In this document: piece by piece, positions 9,117 to 17,720 of the stretch
How positions within the stretch are numbered: the first letter of the stretch is position 1
Layout: each line of letters opens with the position of its first letter
NCBI RefSeq assembly: GCF_013364235.1
Contig: NZ_CP054919.1
Location: 1 to 64,000, forward strand
Reading direction: 5' to 3'
DNA from: Kitasatospora sp. NA04385
GTDB taxonomy: Bacteria; Actinomycetota; Actinomycetes; Streptomycetales; Streptomycetaceae
Length of the DNA stretch: 64,000 nt
The notes under the pieces: model-generated
Told to the model about the DNA's origin: nothing
Seen by the model: only the letters and a program-made list of their open reading frames with translations
Database searches by the model: none
Position numbers and translations under genes: made by a program

Positions 9117-10529
9117 CTAAAGACAACACCATGCAGTGCCCATGCGGCGGTTTTGAGGAATATCTGAGCCCGCGACAGGCAAGTGGTGGAAGGTTCCTCC
9201 GCATACGTTCCTGCCGGGCATCCCCGGACTGTCGGCCGAGTCGCTGCTTTCGCAGGGCCCGGCCGATGTGGCCGGGCTCCTTGATGTGGCCGGCGAAGTC
9301 GAGGCCGGAAAGCCGTGGGCGCTGCCGGCTGCGTTCGCGTTCAACCTGGTACCGCTCAGGGCTGTTGCTCGGCGGCGACCAGGCGCTGCGCGGTGACGGC
9401 ATGCAAAGGGCGCAGCCTGTTCCTGCGGGGCTCCCCGCGCTGTGGCTGTAGCGGGCTCGGACGAGGCGGCCGCGCACGCGCCGGTGTTCTCCAGGTGGTG
9501 GTCGGGCTCCTCGGCCGTACCGGGCGCGCGGGATGTCTGGGCTCGGGGGCGGTTGGGTGGCGTTACCGGAGAGCGGCTTCGAGGAGTTCCGCGGGAAGTA
9601 CGTCCGGGGAGGTAGGCGTTCCAGTGGGGCCGTCGGGCAGGGCGTCGGGGAAGCGGGGGCGGGGAAACGACCTCGGCCGCGTCCAGTGGGGTCTTGGGGC
9701 GGACGCAGGCGGCAGTGTTCGGCGGTCTGGAGCAGGGCGGTCAGTGCGGGTTCGGTGTCGGTGAGCAGGCGGGGCCTGGCCGTCTGCGGTGCTGGTGGTA
9801 GCGGGTTGCGGCGTTCAGGAACGGGCGGGCCGGACGGGTACCGGGTAGGTCGCGCAGCGGGCGGGGTTTTGTAGCGGCCGGCACCGGTGCCGGTGCCAGC
9901 GAGCGCAAAACAGGTCCCGCACCAGCACTCCACGCGGTCGGCCGCCCGACCGCCCTGCCGACGCCACCGCCGACAGCGCCGCGGCAAACGCACAGCGGAC
10001 AGACTTGCCCCAGACCTGGGCGCGACCACCTGCCGTGGGAACCCGTCCGGCCGCCGAAGCGCGTACCGAAGCCGGCACGACCACCGTCTCCGTGGGCAGC
10101 CCGGACACCGACACCCCCGCCGACGACGCGGACTGCCTCCTCGACCCGGACGACACCGAGGACGGTTTCGACGCCGACGACTTGTGGCCCGACGACATGG
10201 GCACCGGCAACGGCGACACCACCCGACAGGGCCGCCGGGGCCAGGACCGTACACCAAGCCAAAGCGGCCAGGGCAGGACGCCGAAGACCCGACGACGACA
10301 CGGACGACGACGGCCCCGACCTCTACTCCCCGGCCCCGCCTACACCGGCCTGGGCCTGTGGGACGCCCACCAGGAAGCCGAACAGTGGTGACACCCCATC
10401 AGCCCGGCACCCCCACCCGCCCAGGCGCCGTTCCCAGCCCTCCGGCAGACCGCCCGGCCGGCCCGCCACCACCCATCGCAGCCATCGGCCCCACAGGCAC
10501 TCCAGGCGCGGCGAACGCCCGCCGGCGGT
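9117..10529. other. Decayed stretch without a clear gene
   Basis: Short coding-like stretches occur in several frames but no complete gene. Plus strand near 9210-9400 reads PGIPGLSAESLLSQGPADV with good third-position GC. Minus strand near 9540-9760 reads LLQTAEHCRLRPPQ, resembling the C-terminus of the transposon's third gene. Both are best read as remnants. One acidic ORF is listed separately. Confidence 0.4.
10005..10391 (+). CDS. Acidic orphan ORF, uncertain
   Basis: A 128-residue ORF with an unusually acidic centre (LLDPDDTEDGFDADDLWPDD) and a basic tail, ending HQEAEQW. Third codon positions are GC-rich, consistent with coding. There is no good ribosome site and no recognised domain. 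It may be the surviving end of a longer gene broken on its 5' side. Confidence 0.25.
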   Translation: MPQTWARPPAVGTRPAAEARTEAGTTTVSVGSPDTDTPADDADCLLDPDDTEDGFDADDLWPDDMGTGNGDTTRQGRRGQDRTPSQSGQGRTPKTRRRHGRRRPRPLLPGPAYTGLGLWDAHQEAEQW

Positions 10530-11109
10530 CGGCAGACCAGCCTGAACGGCCACGCCGCCTACCTGACAACCCGGTTCAACGAGGGCTGCCACAGCGCACT
10601 ACGGCTCCACCGCGAACTCGCCGAACCCGGCCTGACCGTCAGCGAGCGCACAGTCCGCCGCTTCGTGCACCGGCTGCGCGAGAACGCCAAGCCGACCACC
10701 GACCCGCCGGTCCCCAAGGGCCGCGAGGTGACCAGACTGATTCTTAACCCACCCCGACAACCGCCCCGAGCCCGGCCACGTCCTGCTGAAGGAACTCCTG
10801 TACCACTGCCGGGAGTCGGACGACTCCTGCGAACTCGTCGCGCGGTTCGCCTCGATCCTCGTCCACCGCCGGGGCCTGGAGGAACTCGAACAGTGGACCG
10901 CTGACGCCCAGGCCGGCGGGCTGCCAGAACTGCGCGGGTTCGCCACCGGCCTGCGCAAAGGCTGGGACGCCGTCACGGCCGGCCTCACACTCCGCTGGAA
11001 CTCCGGCCCGGTCGAGGGGCACGTCAACCGCATCACGATGCTCAAGCGCCAGATGTTCGGCCGAGCCAAGCTCGACCTCCTCCGCGAGCGCGTCCTCCTC
11101 GCCTCGTGA
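10530..11109 (+). pseudogene. ISL3-family transposase, C-terminal remnant
   Basis: Two frames give an ISL3 transposase end: AYLTTRFNEGCHSALRLHRE and TVSERTVRRFVHRLRENA, then after an extra A at about 10745 HVLLKELLYHCRESDDSC, RGFATGLRKGWDAVTAGL and the diagnostic WNSGPVEGHVNRITMLKRQ containing the last catalytic glutamate. The DDE core upstream is missing. It ends RERVLLAS. An ISL3-type end sequence lies 22 bp downstream. Confidence 0.8.
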
Positions 11110-11130
11110 AGATCACCACCCCGGCGGCTT

Positions 11131-11152
11131 TCAGAAAATCCGCGCCAGAGCC
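11131..11152 (+). repeat. Right inverted repeat of the ISL3 remnant
   Basis: The minus strand reads GGCTCTGGCGCGGATTTTCT, ending in GA, matching GG-TCTGGC-C----TTT--TGA of the inverted repeats flanking 16851-17609. Its place just after the ISL3 transposase stop fits the right end of that element. No matching left end survives. Confidence 0.5.
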
Positions 11153-11404
11153 GCCCGAATCCCTCTTCTCGGACATTTGAGGTCTCTCCCTGCGGACATC
11201 CGATCTCCCTGCGCGGTATGACGAGTTGTCACCCGGCCGGGCCTGGCAACAGCCGTTGGCATCGGTGTGCAGGAGGCGGCCGCACCGAGGGCATCGAAGA
11301 CACCTTCCGCTGACGAAGCACGCGGCGCCGGGCCTGCGAGGAACCGTCCCCGCACGGAAGGCGTCACTGTGGCCGATGCAGGACGGACAGTGAGGACAGC
11401 GCAT
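11153..11404 (-). CDS. Small zinc-ribbon-like protein, 3' end cut by ISL3
   Basis: From ATG 11404 the frame reads MRCPHCPSCIGHSDAFRAG, later CLRCPRCGRLLHTDANGCC, and RPQMSEKRDSGG. Four CxxC-type pairs suggest one or two zinc knuckles. Codon composition is good. The ISL3 right end abuts its 3' part, so the natural C-terminus is probably lost. No promoter or partner is evident. It could belong to an older mobile element; the family is not recognised. Confidence 0.4.
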
Positions 11405-11585
11405 GAAACGGTTCACAAAAGTGTGGCAGGGCAGTTCACCATCGCGGCGACCGCCTGTATCGCGCTCTTCACCCTGCTGTGGACACTCGCAGGCTGGGTG
11501 CTGGGTGAGCTCGTCGACGGACTGCCTCCCTGCAGAAGTAGCCGCCTTCGGGACACTGACCCTGCCGTTGGCCTCTGCGCTCCCT

Positions 11586-11800
11586 ATGCGAGCGCGATGA
11601 CGCCCTTGCCGGTGGTGGCCCGGGTGAGGCGGAGGCTGGAGCCCTCGGTCAGGATGATGTGGGCGTGGCGCAGGAGCCGGTCGACGGCTGCGGTGGCGAG
11701 CGTCTTGGGCATGATCGAGTCGAATCCTGACGGATGAAGGTTCGAGGTCACGATCACCGAGCGGCGTTCGCAGGCGGCATCGATCACTCGGTAGGTGGAG
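11586..11800 (-). pseudogene. istB: IS21 helper ATPase IstB, C-terminal fragment
   Basis: The segment reads YRVIDAACERRSVIVTSN, LHPSGFDSIMPKTLATAAVD, RLLRHAHIILTEGSSLRL, which is the C-terminal third of an IstB ATPase, including the sensor-type TSN. The Walker motifs are missing, and the ORF runs upstream into unrelated sequence at about 11800. It differs from the IS21 copy at 17.7-20.2 kb, so it derives from another insertion. Confidence 0.75.
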
Positions 11801-12031
11801 CCGGCGTGCGGGGCGATCATCGAGCTGGTGGGCGACATGCCGCCGGAGCTGACCGACCCGGGCGCGGCCGGTGGCGCCAGCTCGGAGTTCCGCCGCCTGG
11901 CCCGCGCCGGCCTGGGCGCGAGCACCGACGGCACGTACCGCGAATGCGAGCCGATGACGGCCGTCGAACGGCGCGCGACGGCGAACACCGCCCTGGACAC
12001 CCTCGTCAGCTACCGGGCGGCCCGCCCCTGA
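11801..12031 (+). pseudogene. C-terminal remnant of an unidentified gene
   Basis: An open frame, IIELVGDMPPELTDPG, then SSEFRRLARAGLGASTDG and AVERRATANTALDTLVSYRA, ends at 12031. Composition is that of a real protein, but it has no start of its own and its 5' side abuts the IstB fragment. I read it as the surviving tail of a gene interrupted by IS21. Function unknown. Confidence 0.35.
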
Positions 12032-12443
12032 CCCGAGGCCAGTCCTCACCGCCGACGCCGAGGGCCAGAGCCACCCGGCACAGGGGGCGGGCGGCGACGG
12101 CCTCCCGCGCGCACTGCCGGACAGTGGGCACCGCGCCCGACGGGGCCGCGTCCAGGTACCGGCACAGGACATCTTCAGCGAGGTCCTGGATCCCGGCGTA
12201 GCTCTCGCGATCGGCCGCGAGAAAGTCGGCACACTGCCGGACGCCCAGGCCGGGCGGAAGCTGGACGACGCGCACCGCCAGCCGCCCGGCGACCTGCAGC
12301 AGGTCCAGCGCCCCGCCAAGGCCGTCCATCGGCAGATCGGCGACGCCCGCGCCGATGAAGCCCGCGGCGTCGGCTCCTCCCGCGAGAACGGCCGCCAGCA
12401 CGACGACAGCCTGGCGCTGCCGGCCGGTGCCGGCCCAGTCACA
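12006..12443 (-). CDS. Hypothetical protein, about 145 residues
   Basis: Minus-strand frame with high third-position GC: VVVLAAVLAGGADAAGFIGA, QVAGRLAVRVVQLPPGLGV, CADFLAADRESYAGIQDLAE and so on. A GTG near 12443 is the likely start, with no strong ribosome site. It is mostly helical, with no membrane segment and no recognised domain. Its end overlaps the plus-strand remnant by 26 bases. It may itself be a fragment. Confidence 0.35.
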   Translation of the reverse strand, partial: CDWAGTGRQRQAVVVLAAVLAGGADAAGFIGAGVADLPMDGLGGALDLLQVAGRLAVRVVQLPPGLGVRQCADFLAADRESYAGIQDLAEDVLCRYLDAAPSGAVPTVRQCAREAVAARPLCRVALALGVGGEDWPRVRGGPPGS

Positions 12444-12574
12444 TGTCGGCTCGGCCGGCCCCGGTGCTGACGCCCGCGGTCGCCGGTTGCTCGTTTGCGG
12501 CTTTTTCGAGGCCGTCTGCAGGACAAAGCCCGCGCAACCAGTACGGTGCGCGGGCCGAGGCCGAGTGTGATGGG

Positions 12575-13714
12575 TCAGCGCGGGTTGCCCCAGGCTATGC
12601 GGATGAGGTTGCCTTCGTCGGTGCGGATCCGGAACTCGGCCGTTGCGGGGTGCCAGACGCCGACGTTTCCGTTTGCGGTGCCGTTGCCGCCGTCCCAGTT
12701 GCCCGAGACGGGGATGTCGGTGGATCCGCCCCAAGAGACCTTCACCAGGCCGCCGTTGTCCATGCGCAGGTGGAAAACGCCTTCCGAGGGGCGGTAGACG
12801 CCGATGTTGTCGGCGGGGCCGCCGTCCCAGTTGCCGGAGACGGGGATGTCGCCGAGCTGGCCCCAGTCGATGACCGTGTCGCTGCCGTTGTCCATGCGGA
12901 GATGGAACTGGCCGGTGGAGGGCCGCCAGATACCGACGTTGCTGTTCGGGGTGCCGTTGCCGCCGTCCCAGTTGCCCGAGACGGGGATGTCGCCGTCCTG
13001 GCCCCAGTCGATGACCGTGTTGCTGCCGTTGTCCATGCGGAGATGGAACTGGCCGGTGGAGGGCCGCCAGATACCGACGTTGCTGTTCGGGGTGCCGTTG
13101 CCGCCGTCCCAGTTGCCCGAGACGGGGATGTCTCCGTACTGGCCCCAACTGATCTTGTTCAGGCTGCCGTTGTCGTTGCGCAGGTGGAACTCCCCGGTCG
13201 ACGGGCGCCAGATGCCGACGTTATCCGCCATTCCCTGGTCCCAGTTGCCGGAGACCGGGAAGTCGCCCGCCTTCCACGGGGCCTCCTCGCCGGTCATCTG
13301 TGCATGGGCGACGGTCTCCACCGGCCAGAACTCTTGGTCTTCGACGCTTCCGCTGTTCGACGCGCGGTACGTCACCCCGGGAATCTCCTTGAGCCGGACG
13401 GTAGGCGTCCGGCAGTAAGAAATCCCGTTGAACGGCGATCCCGAGCACACGGCACTATTGTCCACAAATCCATATTGGCCGTTGTTGCCCGACAGCACGA
13501 CATTTGGAATGAGCTTCCAGGTGCGTGCGGAATCACAAGTGAAGGTTCCGTAGGCGTACACGTAGCCGCCGCCGTGATCCAGGACCACGGTGTTCCAGCA
13601 GCCCAGGTTGGGCGTACCGGTGCCGGACGCGGCCTGCGCCGGGGAGGTGGTGACGGCGATCGCTCCGACCGCGAGCGCAGCCGAAGAAATCACCCGAAAT
13701 GCGCGCTTGAAAAT
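12575..13714 (-). CDS. Secreted five-repeat beta-propeller-like protein
   Basis: The mature protein carries five tandem repeats of about 40-45 residues with the pattern GDIPVSGNWDGG, NVGIWRPSTGQFHLR, VIDWGQ, as in VCBS/propeller-like extracellular proteins. Two repeats are almost identical at DNA level. Before them is a domain with a Cys pair (GCWNTVV, TFTCDSA; NSAVCSG, SYCRTPT). The signal peptide reads FKRAFRVISSAALAVGAIAV ending AQAA. Codon ATT at 13714 has GAGGAG five bases upstream and restores the basic n-region; the in-frame GTG at 13693 lacks one. Likely adhesive or ligand-binding outside the cell. Confidence 0.75.
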   Translation of the reverse strand: MFKRAFRVISSAALAVGAIAVTTSPAQAASGTGTPNLGCWNTVVLDHGGGYVYAYGTFTCDSARTWKLIPNVVLSGNNGQYGFVDNSAVCSGSPFNGISYCRTPTVRLKEIPGVTYRASNSGSVEDQEFWPVETVAHAQMTGEEAPWKAGDFPVSGNWDQGMADNVGIWRPSTGEFHLRNDNGSLNKISWGQYGDIPVSGNWDGGNGTPNSNVGIWRPSTGQFHLRMDNGSNTVIDWGQDGDIPVSGNWDGGNGTPNSNVGIWRPSTGQFHLRMDNGSDTVIDWGQLGDIPVSGNWDGGPADNIGVYRPSEGVFHLRMDNGGLVKVSWGGSTDIPVSGNWDGGNGTANGNVGVWHPATAEFRIRTDEGNLIRIAWGNPR

Positions 13715-14552
13715 GAGAACTCCTCATATCGGCGACCCCCGCGAAGCCGCGTGGGGCCGACCAGGGAAACCATGCGGCGGAATGGAATTCAACCTGCACC
13801 CACCGGGGGCGCATTTTCGCCGGATTGAATTGGCGACGCCTGTGATGATTTCATCGGCCCAAGCAGGGGTCAAGTTTTTGAAGTTCCAGAAATGGCCGCA
13901 TTGCGCCATTTGTCCATCGGCAAATTCGGCCCAACTGGACCAACCGCTTTCCAAACGTGACACTCCTCACACGATGAGGTTTTATCGGCGAGAAGATCCC
14001 TCTGCGGCCGGAGAAGGTTCGGGTCGGTACGAAGCGGATTAGGGTGTTTTGATCGTGGACAGACGTGAGGCCCCTTGTGAAGCTGCACGAAGCCGGCCGG
14101 GAAAAATCCTCTCGATGACACCGAAAGCCGTACAGAACCGGCGCGCCATCGAACGAGATCCGCGCCCACCGGCAGAACCGGTCCCGCGCTCCACGACGGA
14201 AAACTGCAGCACCCGACGACAGATACGTACAACCTCGCACCCGGGGCCTTGCGGCGCTTCGCCACCCGGGAGGAGCACGTACGGGTGCTCCGGCAGCGCA
14301 AGAAGCCGCCGGAGGCCGCGGAGAGCGACCGGGAGACGGCGCTGCCGGGCCCGGGGCGCGGCCGTCCAACCAGCGCTCCCGCCGGACGAAGCCCACCTTC
14401 GAGCGACTGCGGCTGCCGGGCCGGGCCGGGCCGGGCCGGGCCGGGCCGGGCCGGGCCGGGATGGAACGGGCGGGCGGGATGGAGCGGGCGGCCGGGCCGG
14501 CCCCGGTGCGGCGGGAGACCGAAGAGGCGGGGGCAGGGGCGGGGGCGGCGCG
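13715..14552. other. AT-richer leader and low-complexity stretch, no clear gene
   Basis: 13,720-14,060 is clearly less GC-rich than its surroundings and probably holds the promoter and leader of the repeat-protein gene. 14,060-14,410 has open frames on the plus strand (LRRFATREEHVRVLRQ near 14250) that look partly coding but have no start. A pentanucleotide microsatellite follows. Confidence 0.4.
14416..14460. repeat. (CCGGG)9 microsatellite
   Basis: Nine uninterrupted copies of CCGGG. A five-base unit changes the reading frame with each gain or loss, so any gene crossing it would be phase-variable, but I cannot show that one does. Confidence 0.9.
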
Positions 14553-14696
14553 GTGACGGTGGCGTGGAACGCGCGGTGGTACTGCGGGAAGTGCGGCACC
14601 GAGGACCGGGCGGACTTCGAGGACGGCTGCCGGGTGGTCTCGGGCCACGTGGGCGAGGAGGAGCCGGCGGCGCGGACCGGAGAGGAGAGGAGGTGA
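14553..14696 (+). CDS. Small zinc-ribbon-like protein, 47 residues
   Basis: GTG at 14553 starts a 47-residue frame reading WNARWYCGKCGTEDRADF, then EDGCRVVSGHVGEEE, ending GEERR. The YCGKCG pair plus a later Cys and His suggest one zinc site. Upstream GGGGCGG is a weak ribosome site. The next gene begins 27 bases downstream with overlapping GGAGAGGAGG motifs, so the two look co-transcribed. Confidence 0.4.
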   Translation: MTVAWNARWYCGKCGTEDRADFEDGCRVVSGHVGEEEPAARTGEERR

Positions 14697-14723
14697 GGTG
14701 GTGTGGGCCGGAGAGGAGGCGAG

Positions 14724-15366
14724 GTGGTGCGCGATCAGGCGCATCGGCCGGCGCCGGCGCGGCGGCGGCGGGTGCCGCGCCAGGCGCGGGGGCCGAGGAC
14801 GGAGCAGATCGGGGCGGGCCCGGCGGCCGCGCGGGACCGGGAGCGGCAGTTTGGCCGGGACGAGCACGCGGGGCCGGCTGCGGCGTGGGAGTTCGCGAAG
14901 TGGCAGCGGATCGACGCCCCGGTGCGCTCTGGCGGTGCGAGGGCGGTGTACGACGCCGCCCGCGACGAGCAGGCTCGGACGTGGCCGGCCGAGCAGGAGC
15001 AGCGACAACAGGACGCGCGGCGGGCCCGGCAGCAGCGCGCAGCGCGGGAGCCGGTGCCGCCCGTGCCGCCGGCGGACCGGGTTGCGGGTGGAGGTGGTGG
15101 TGCCGGACGAGGCGGGCGAGGCGGGGGGCGTCTGCGGGCGCTGGCAAAGGGGGCTGGGGTGGAGCGCGGAGCGGGTGCCGCAGGTGCTGGCCGCACACGC
15201 CTGCCTCGACAGCGACGGCCCGGTCCACGTCCCCGCGGTGGCCATCACGGCGCCGCCACCCGGCCTGGAGGCGCACCGCGAGCGCCCGCCGGCGGTCTAC
15301 CGGGAGCGGCCGCGGTACGGGCGCGAGGACTACGGCGACAGCTACGGCGAACCGGTGCTCGACTGA
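14724..15366 (+). pseudogene. Hypothetical Arg/Gln-rich protein, one frameshift
   Basis: GTG at 14724, after GGAGAGGAGG, opens VRDQAHRPAP, then REFAKW-type helical sequence (AAAWEFAKWQRIDAPV, ARDEQARTWPAEQEQRQQ). A shift near 15080 leads to LRVEVVVPDEAGEAGGVCG, RWQRGLGWSAERVPQVLA and the tail YGREDYGDSYGEPVLD. Restored length is about 214 residues. The centre may form a coiled coil. No family recognised. A strong terminator follows 14 bases after the stop. Confidence 0.4.
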
Positions 15367-15380
15367 TAGCGGCCAGCAGC

Positions 15381-15422
15381 AAGCGGCGGGGCCTCCACCG
15401 GCCGGTGCAGGCCCCGCCGCTT
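15381..15422 (+). terminator. Strong hairpin terminator
   Basis: Arms AAGCGGCGGGGCCT and AGGCCCCGCCGCTT pair perfectly over 14 bp around a 14-base loop, which is itself partly palindromic. It lies just after the stop of the preceding plus-strand gene. Confidence 0.75.
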
Positions 15423-15576
15423 CCGCTGTGCAGCCCCGTGGGCCGATCGGAAAATCTGCTGCCTGGTGCCTCTTGATCGGCCGTCTCACGCCCCTACGGT
15501 TCCCGCCACGGATAGGGAGAGCGGCAATCGGCCGGCCTGTCCGCAGCCCGTACCGGTCGTGGAGAAGGAGTTCGGG

Positions 15577-15941
15577 ATGGACGAGCGCAGGGCCCCGCGG
15601 GGCCTGGAAAGCGGGCCCGGCGGGCCGAGGTGGGACGGCGTGGAGCGGCGCGGCGCCGGACGCAGGCGGGCAGCGGAGCGGCGGCGGGAGGCATGGCGCT
15701 CTCCCGACCGACGGCCGGGCGGGGACGCCGGTGGCCGGCTCCAAAAACGGCGAGCGATCAACGGGCAACGGGACCGGGCACCCGCCGGCCGGGAGCGCCC
15801 GGCCGACGGCGGGCCCGGAGAAGACCCGCCCCAACGGGCAGCGGCCGGAACTCATGACCACAGCCTGGCCTACCGCCGGCGAACCACCCACGCCCGTCCC
15901 GGCCCTTCGCGGCCTGCCTGGTGCCGGCGGGCTGGGTGCTG
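15577..15941 (+). pseudogene. Hypothetical protein with good start, probably frameshifted
   Basis: ATG at 15577 has a strong AAGGAG site. The first 40 residues are Arg-rich (ERRGAGRRRAAERRREAW). Near 15700 a second frame becomes more protein-like (GTPVAGSKNGERSTGNGTG). No stop separates it clearly from the convergent gene, so its true end is unknown. Function not recognised. Confidence 0.25.
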
Positions 15942-16490
15942 CTACACGGTGGAGCCGGAGTCGTCCGCGGCGCGCGTCTTCGGTACCGGCCCCGCGGCCG
16001 TGTCCCCGCCGAACAGCCACGGATCCCCGGGGCGCTGCGGCTTGCCGAGGACCGGGCGCACCACGCAGCCGTCGTACTCGTCGGGCCCCACCAGCACCGC
16101 CCCGGCGGCGTGGAGTTCGTGCATCGAGGCCCGCAGTTCCGCGGGGGCGGCCGGATCGCCGTCCGAACCGCTGAGCACGCCGGCGAGTTCGGCGACCGGC
16201 AGCCGGGTGATGGTGTCGTCGGTGTGGCGTACCTGCAGGACGCCGCTGTCGACGGCCACATCGAGCCACAGTGCCTGCACCGGTACCTGCGAGCCGTAGA
16301 AGGGCAGCAGGCGCTCGATACGGCGGGCGGTGTCCACGGCGCCCGCGCTCATCCCCTCGACAGGGATCGCCTTGGCCCGGCCCGGCACGGGAACGATCCA
16401 CTGGTCGTAGCCGGGTGGCTGGAGCTGCTGCAACGTATACCCGCCCACAGCCCTCTCCCGACGCGGCTTACCCGGTTTCTTACGACCCAT
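15942..16490 (-). CDS. Hypothetical protein, 182 residues
   Basis: ATG at 16490 follows GGAGG. The basic start (MGRKKPGKPRRERAVGGYTL) is followed by a globular domain: YDQWIVPVPGRAKAIPVEGM, TARRIERLLPFYGSQVPVQA, ASMHELHAAGAVLVGP, ending PKTRAADDSGSTV. It is intact, unlike its neighbours. No domain recognised, no signal peptide or membrane segment. It is convergent with the gene upstream on the plus strand. Confidence 0.55.
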   Translation of the reverse strand: MGRKKPGKPRRERAVGGYTLQQLQPPGYDQWIVPVPGRAKAIPVEGMSAGAVDTARRIERLLPFYGSQVPVQALWLDVAVDSGVLQVRHTDDTITRLPVAELAGVLSGSDGDPAAPAELRASMHELHAAGAVLVGPDEYDGCVVRPVLGKPQRPGDPWLFGGDTAAGPVPKTRAADDSGSTV

Positions 16491-16850
16491 CCCGCTGTCC
16501 TCCCTGCTCGACGTACAACGGCCGGGCCATTGAACACCATCTGTGACCGGACAGTCCTGCAGCGTAGCCATGCACCCGCAGGACAGCCCCCCAACCAGCA
16601 CAGAGACGGCGGCAGCGGCAGGGACCGGCACAGGAACAGACGCGGTGGACGGGGGCGGTGGACGGGCCGGACGGGGAGGGGGGCAGGGGCAGGGAGCGGG
16701 CAGCGAGGTGGCCTTCCGTCGGACGCGGGCAGGGGCGGACGCGGCGGCCGGACCCGACACCCGGGCGGCCGCCCGGACCCGGCCGCCCTTCCCCTTATCC
16801 ACCGCCTGCCAGCCCTGATGAGGGTCCCGGTGGCTTTAATCACGAGTTGT
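16491..16850. other. Non-coding stretch left of the passenger element
   Basis: Holds the upstream region of the minus-strand hypothetical gene and low-complexity GGACGGGGG runs; no convincing gene. Confidence 0.5.
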
Positions 16851-17040
16851 GGTTCTGGCTCAACTTCCGTGCTCTGAACACGGTGAATAATGCTGGAACG
16901 GCGCGAACCAGTGTGGTTCACCGGCTACCTGCCTGGGGTTTACACGGCTATCTCCAAGATCTGCCGACGCGAACACCGACGGCCCACCTCGGGCTCCCGG
17001 CCAGCCGGGCCGTCCTGAGGGGGCCACCGTAGCGAACGAG

Positions 17041-17478
17041 CTACCGCGCAGCAGGCCTACGGGCCAGCCTAGCCAGCGACCCGATCACAGCGCAGAAGAC
17101 GATTGGCAGCACGACGAGGAGCAAGGACGCGAGCGCCATCGAAGCAAACACGTCAACCGTAGCGGGCCCTTTTTCCATCGACTCTGACGACTCGTCGGAA
17201 ACTACGGCGACGGCGGACGTCATCAGCACCTCCCCGAACGCCAGGAGTACCAGTGCGGTCCAGCGGCCGCGGAAGGCGAGGAGGAAGCCAGGGATTGTCG
17301 AGGCAATGCCTACTAGCAGGACCGCGGACATCACGTACGTGCCGGAAATTCCCCTCCACTCGATCAAGCTGGAGACCCCCAGCACGGTCCCCGATAGGGG
17401 GACCCAGATCGCGACAAACATCATCGCTACGCGCTCAGAGCGGCGCTTTCCTTCTGTGCTTCGAACTGCGGACGGCAC
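17041..17478 (-). CDS. Four-helix membrane protein, passenger gene
   Basis: GTG at 17478 is preceded by GGAGAA; the longer frame to 17667 would cross the inverted repeat and is unlikely. The 145-residue product has four hydrophobic helices (MMFVAIWVPLSGTVLGV; YVMSAVLLVGIASTIPG; TALVLLAFGEVLMTSAV; SLLLVVLPIVFCAVIGSLA) and a basic C-terminus. No family recognised. It is less GC-rich than its neighbours, which fits a separate origin. It lies wholly inside the inverted-repeat element. Confidence 0.6.
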   Translation of the reverse strand: MPSAVRSTEGKRRSERVAMMFVAIWVPLSGTVLGVSSLIEWRGISGTYVMSAVLLVGIASTIPGFLLAFRGRWTALVLLAFGEVLMTSAVAVVSDESSESMEKGPATVDVFASMALASLLLVVLPIVFCAVIGSLARLARRPAAR

Positions 17479-17532
17479 GATTCTTCTCCATTTGGCCCAG
17501 CGGGCTTCTGGCAGATGGTAGCGGCGACCAGG

Positions 17533-17566
17533 CCGGTGGAGGAAGGTTGGAACCTTCCTCCACCGG
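17533..17566. repeat. 34-bp near-perfect palindrome
   Basis: Arms CCGGTGGAGGAAGGTT and AACCTTCCTCCACCGG surround two bases. It sits just inside the right inverted repeat and upstream of the passenger gene, read from its promoter side. It could be a transcription barrier against read-in or a transposition-related cruciform. Confidence 0.8.
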
Positions 17567-17720
17567 TACTCACTGACGGTCACCGCGTCACGAAAGTTGA
17601 GCCAGAACCCGAGTTTGGGAGGCACCCCGAACCACGGACGGGTGATGTTCACGAGTTTCGACGTCACCGGGGTACTTGCCAGGCCCGCATCGGGAGTGCT
17701 CCTGGTGAAAGACCCTGGTC

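Larger units (their letters stand above)
16851..17609. mobile_element. Inverted-repeat-flanked ISL3-type passenger element
   Basis: Left end 16851-16871 reads GGTTCTGGCTCAACTTCCGT then G; the right end, complement of 17589-17609, is the same except C to T at one position, so 20 of 21 bases match. The sequence outside resembles an 8-bp target duplication: CGAGTTGT on the left (16843-16850), CGAGTTTG on the right (17610-17617). No transposase lies inside; the only gene is a small membrane protein. The ends resemble the right end of the ISL3 remnant at 11131-11152, so an ISL3 transposase in trans could have mobilised it. Confidence 0.6.

Noticed and set aside
9887..10747. 286-residue plus-strand ORF
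   Set aside because: Arg/Pro-rich shadow; a different frame is used by the ISL3 remnant at its end.
11267..11737. 156-residue plus-strand ORF with one hydrophobic helix
   Set aside because: Overlaps the zinc-ribbon and IstB-fragment coding regions in a less protein-like frame, with no ribosome site.
13870..16401. 843-residue open frame on the minus strand
   Set aside because: Lacks a start and ribosome site, has low-complexity Arg/Pro/Ala composition and overlaps better frames; a GC shadow.
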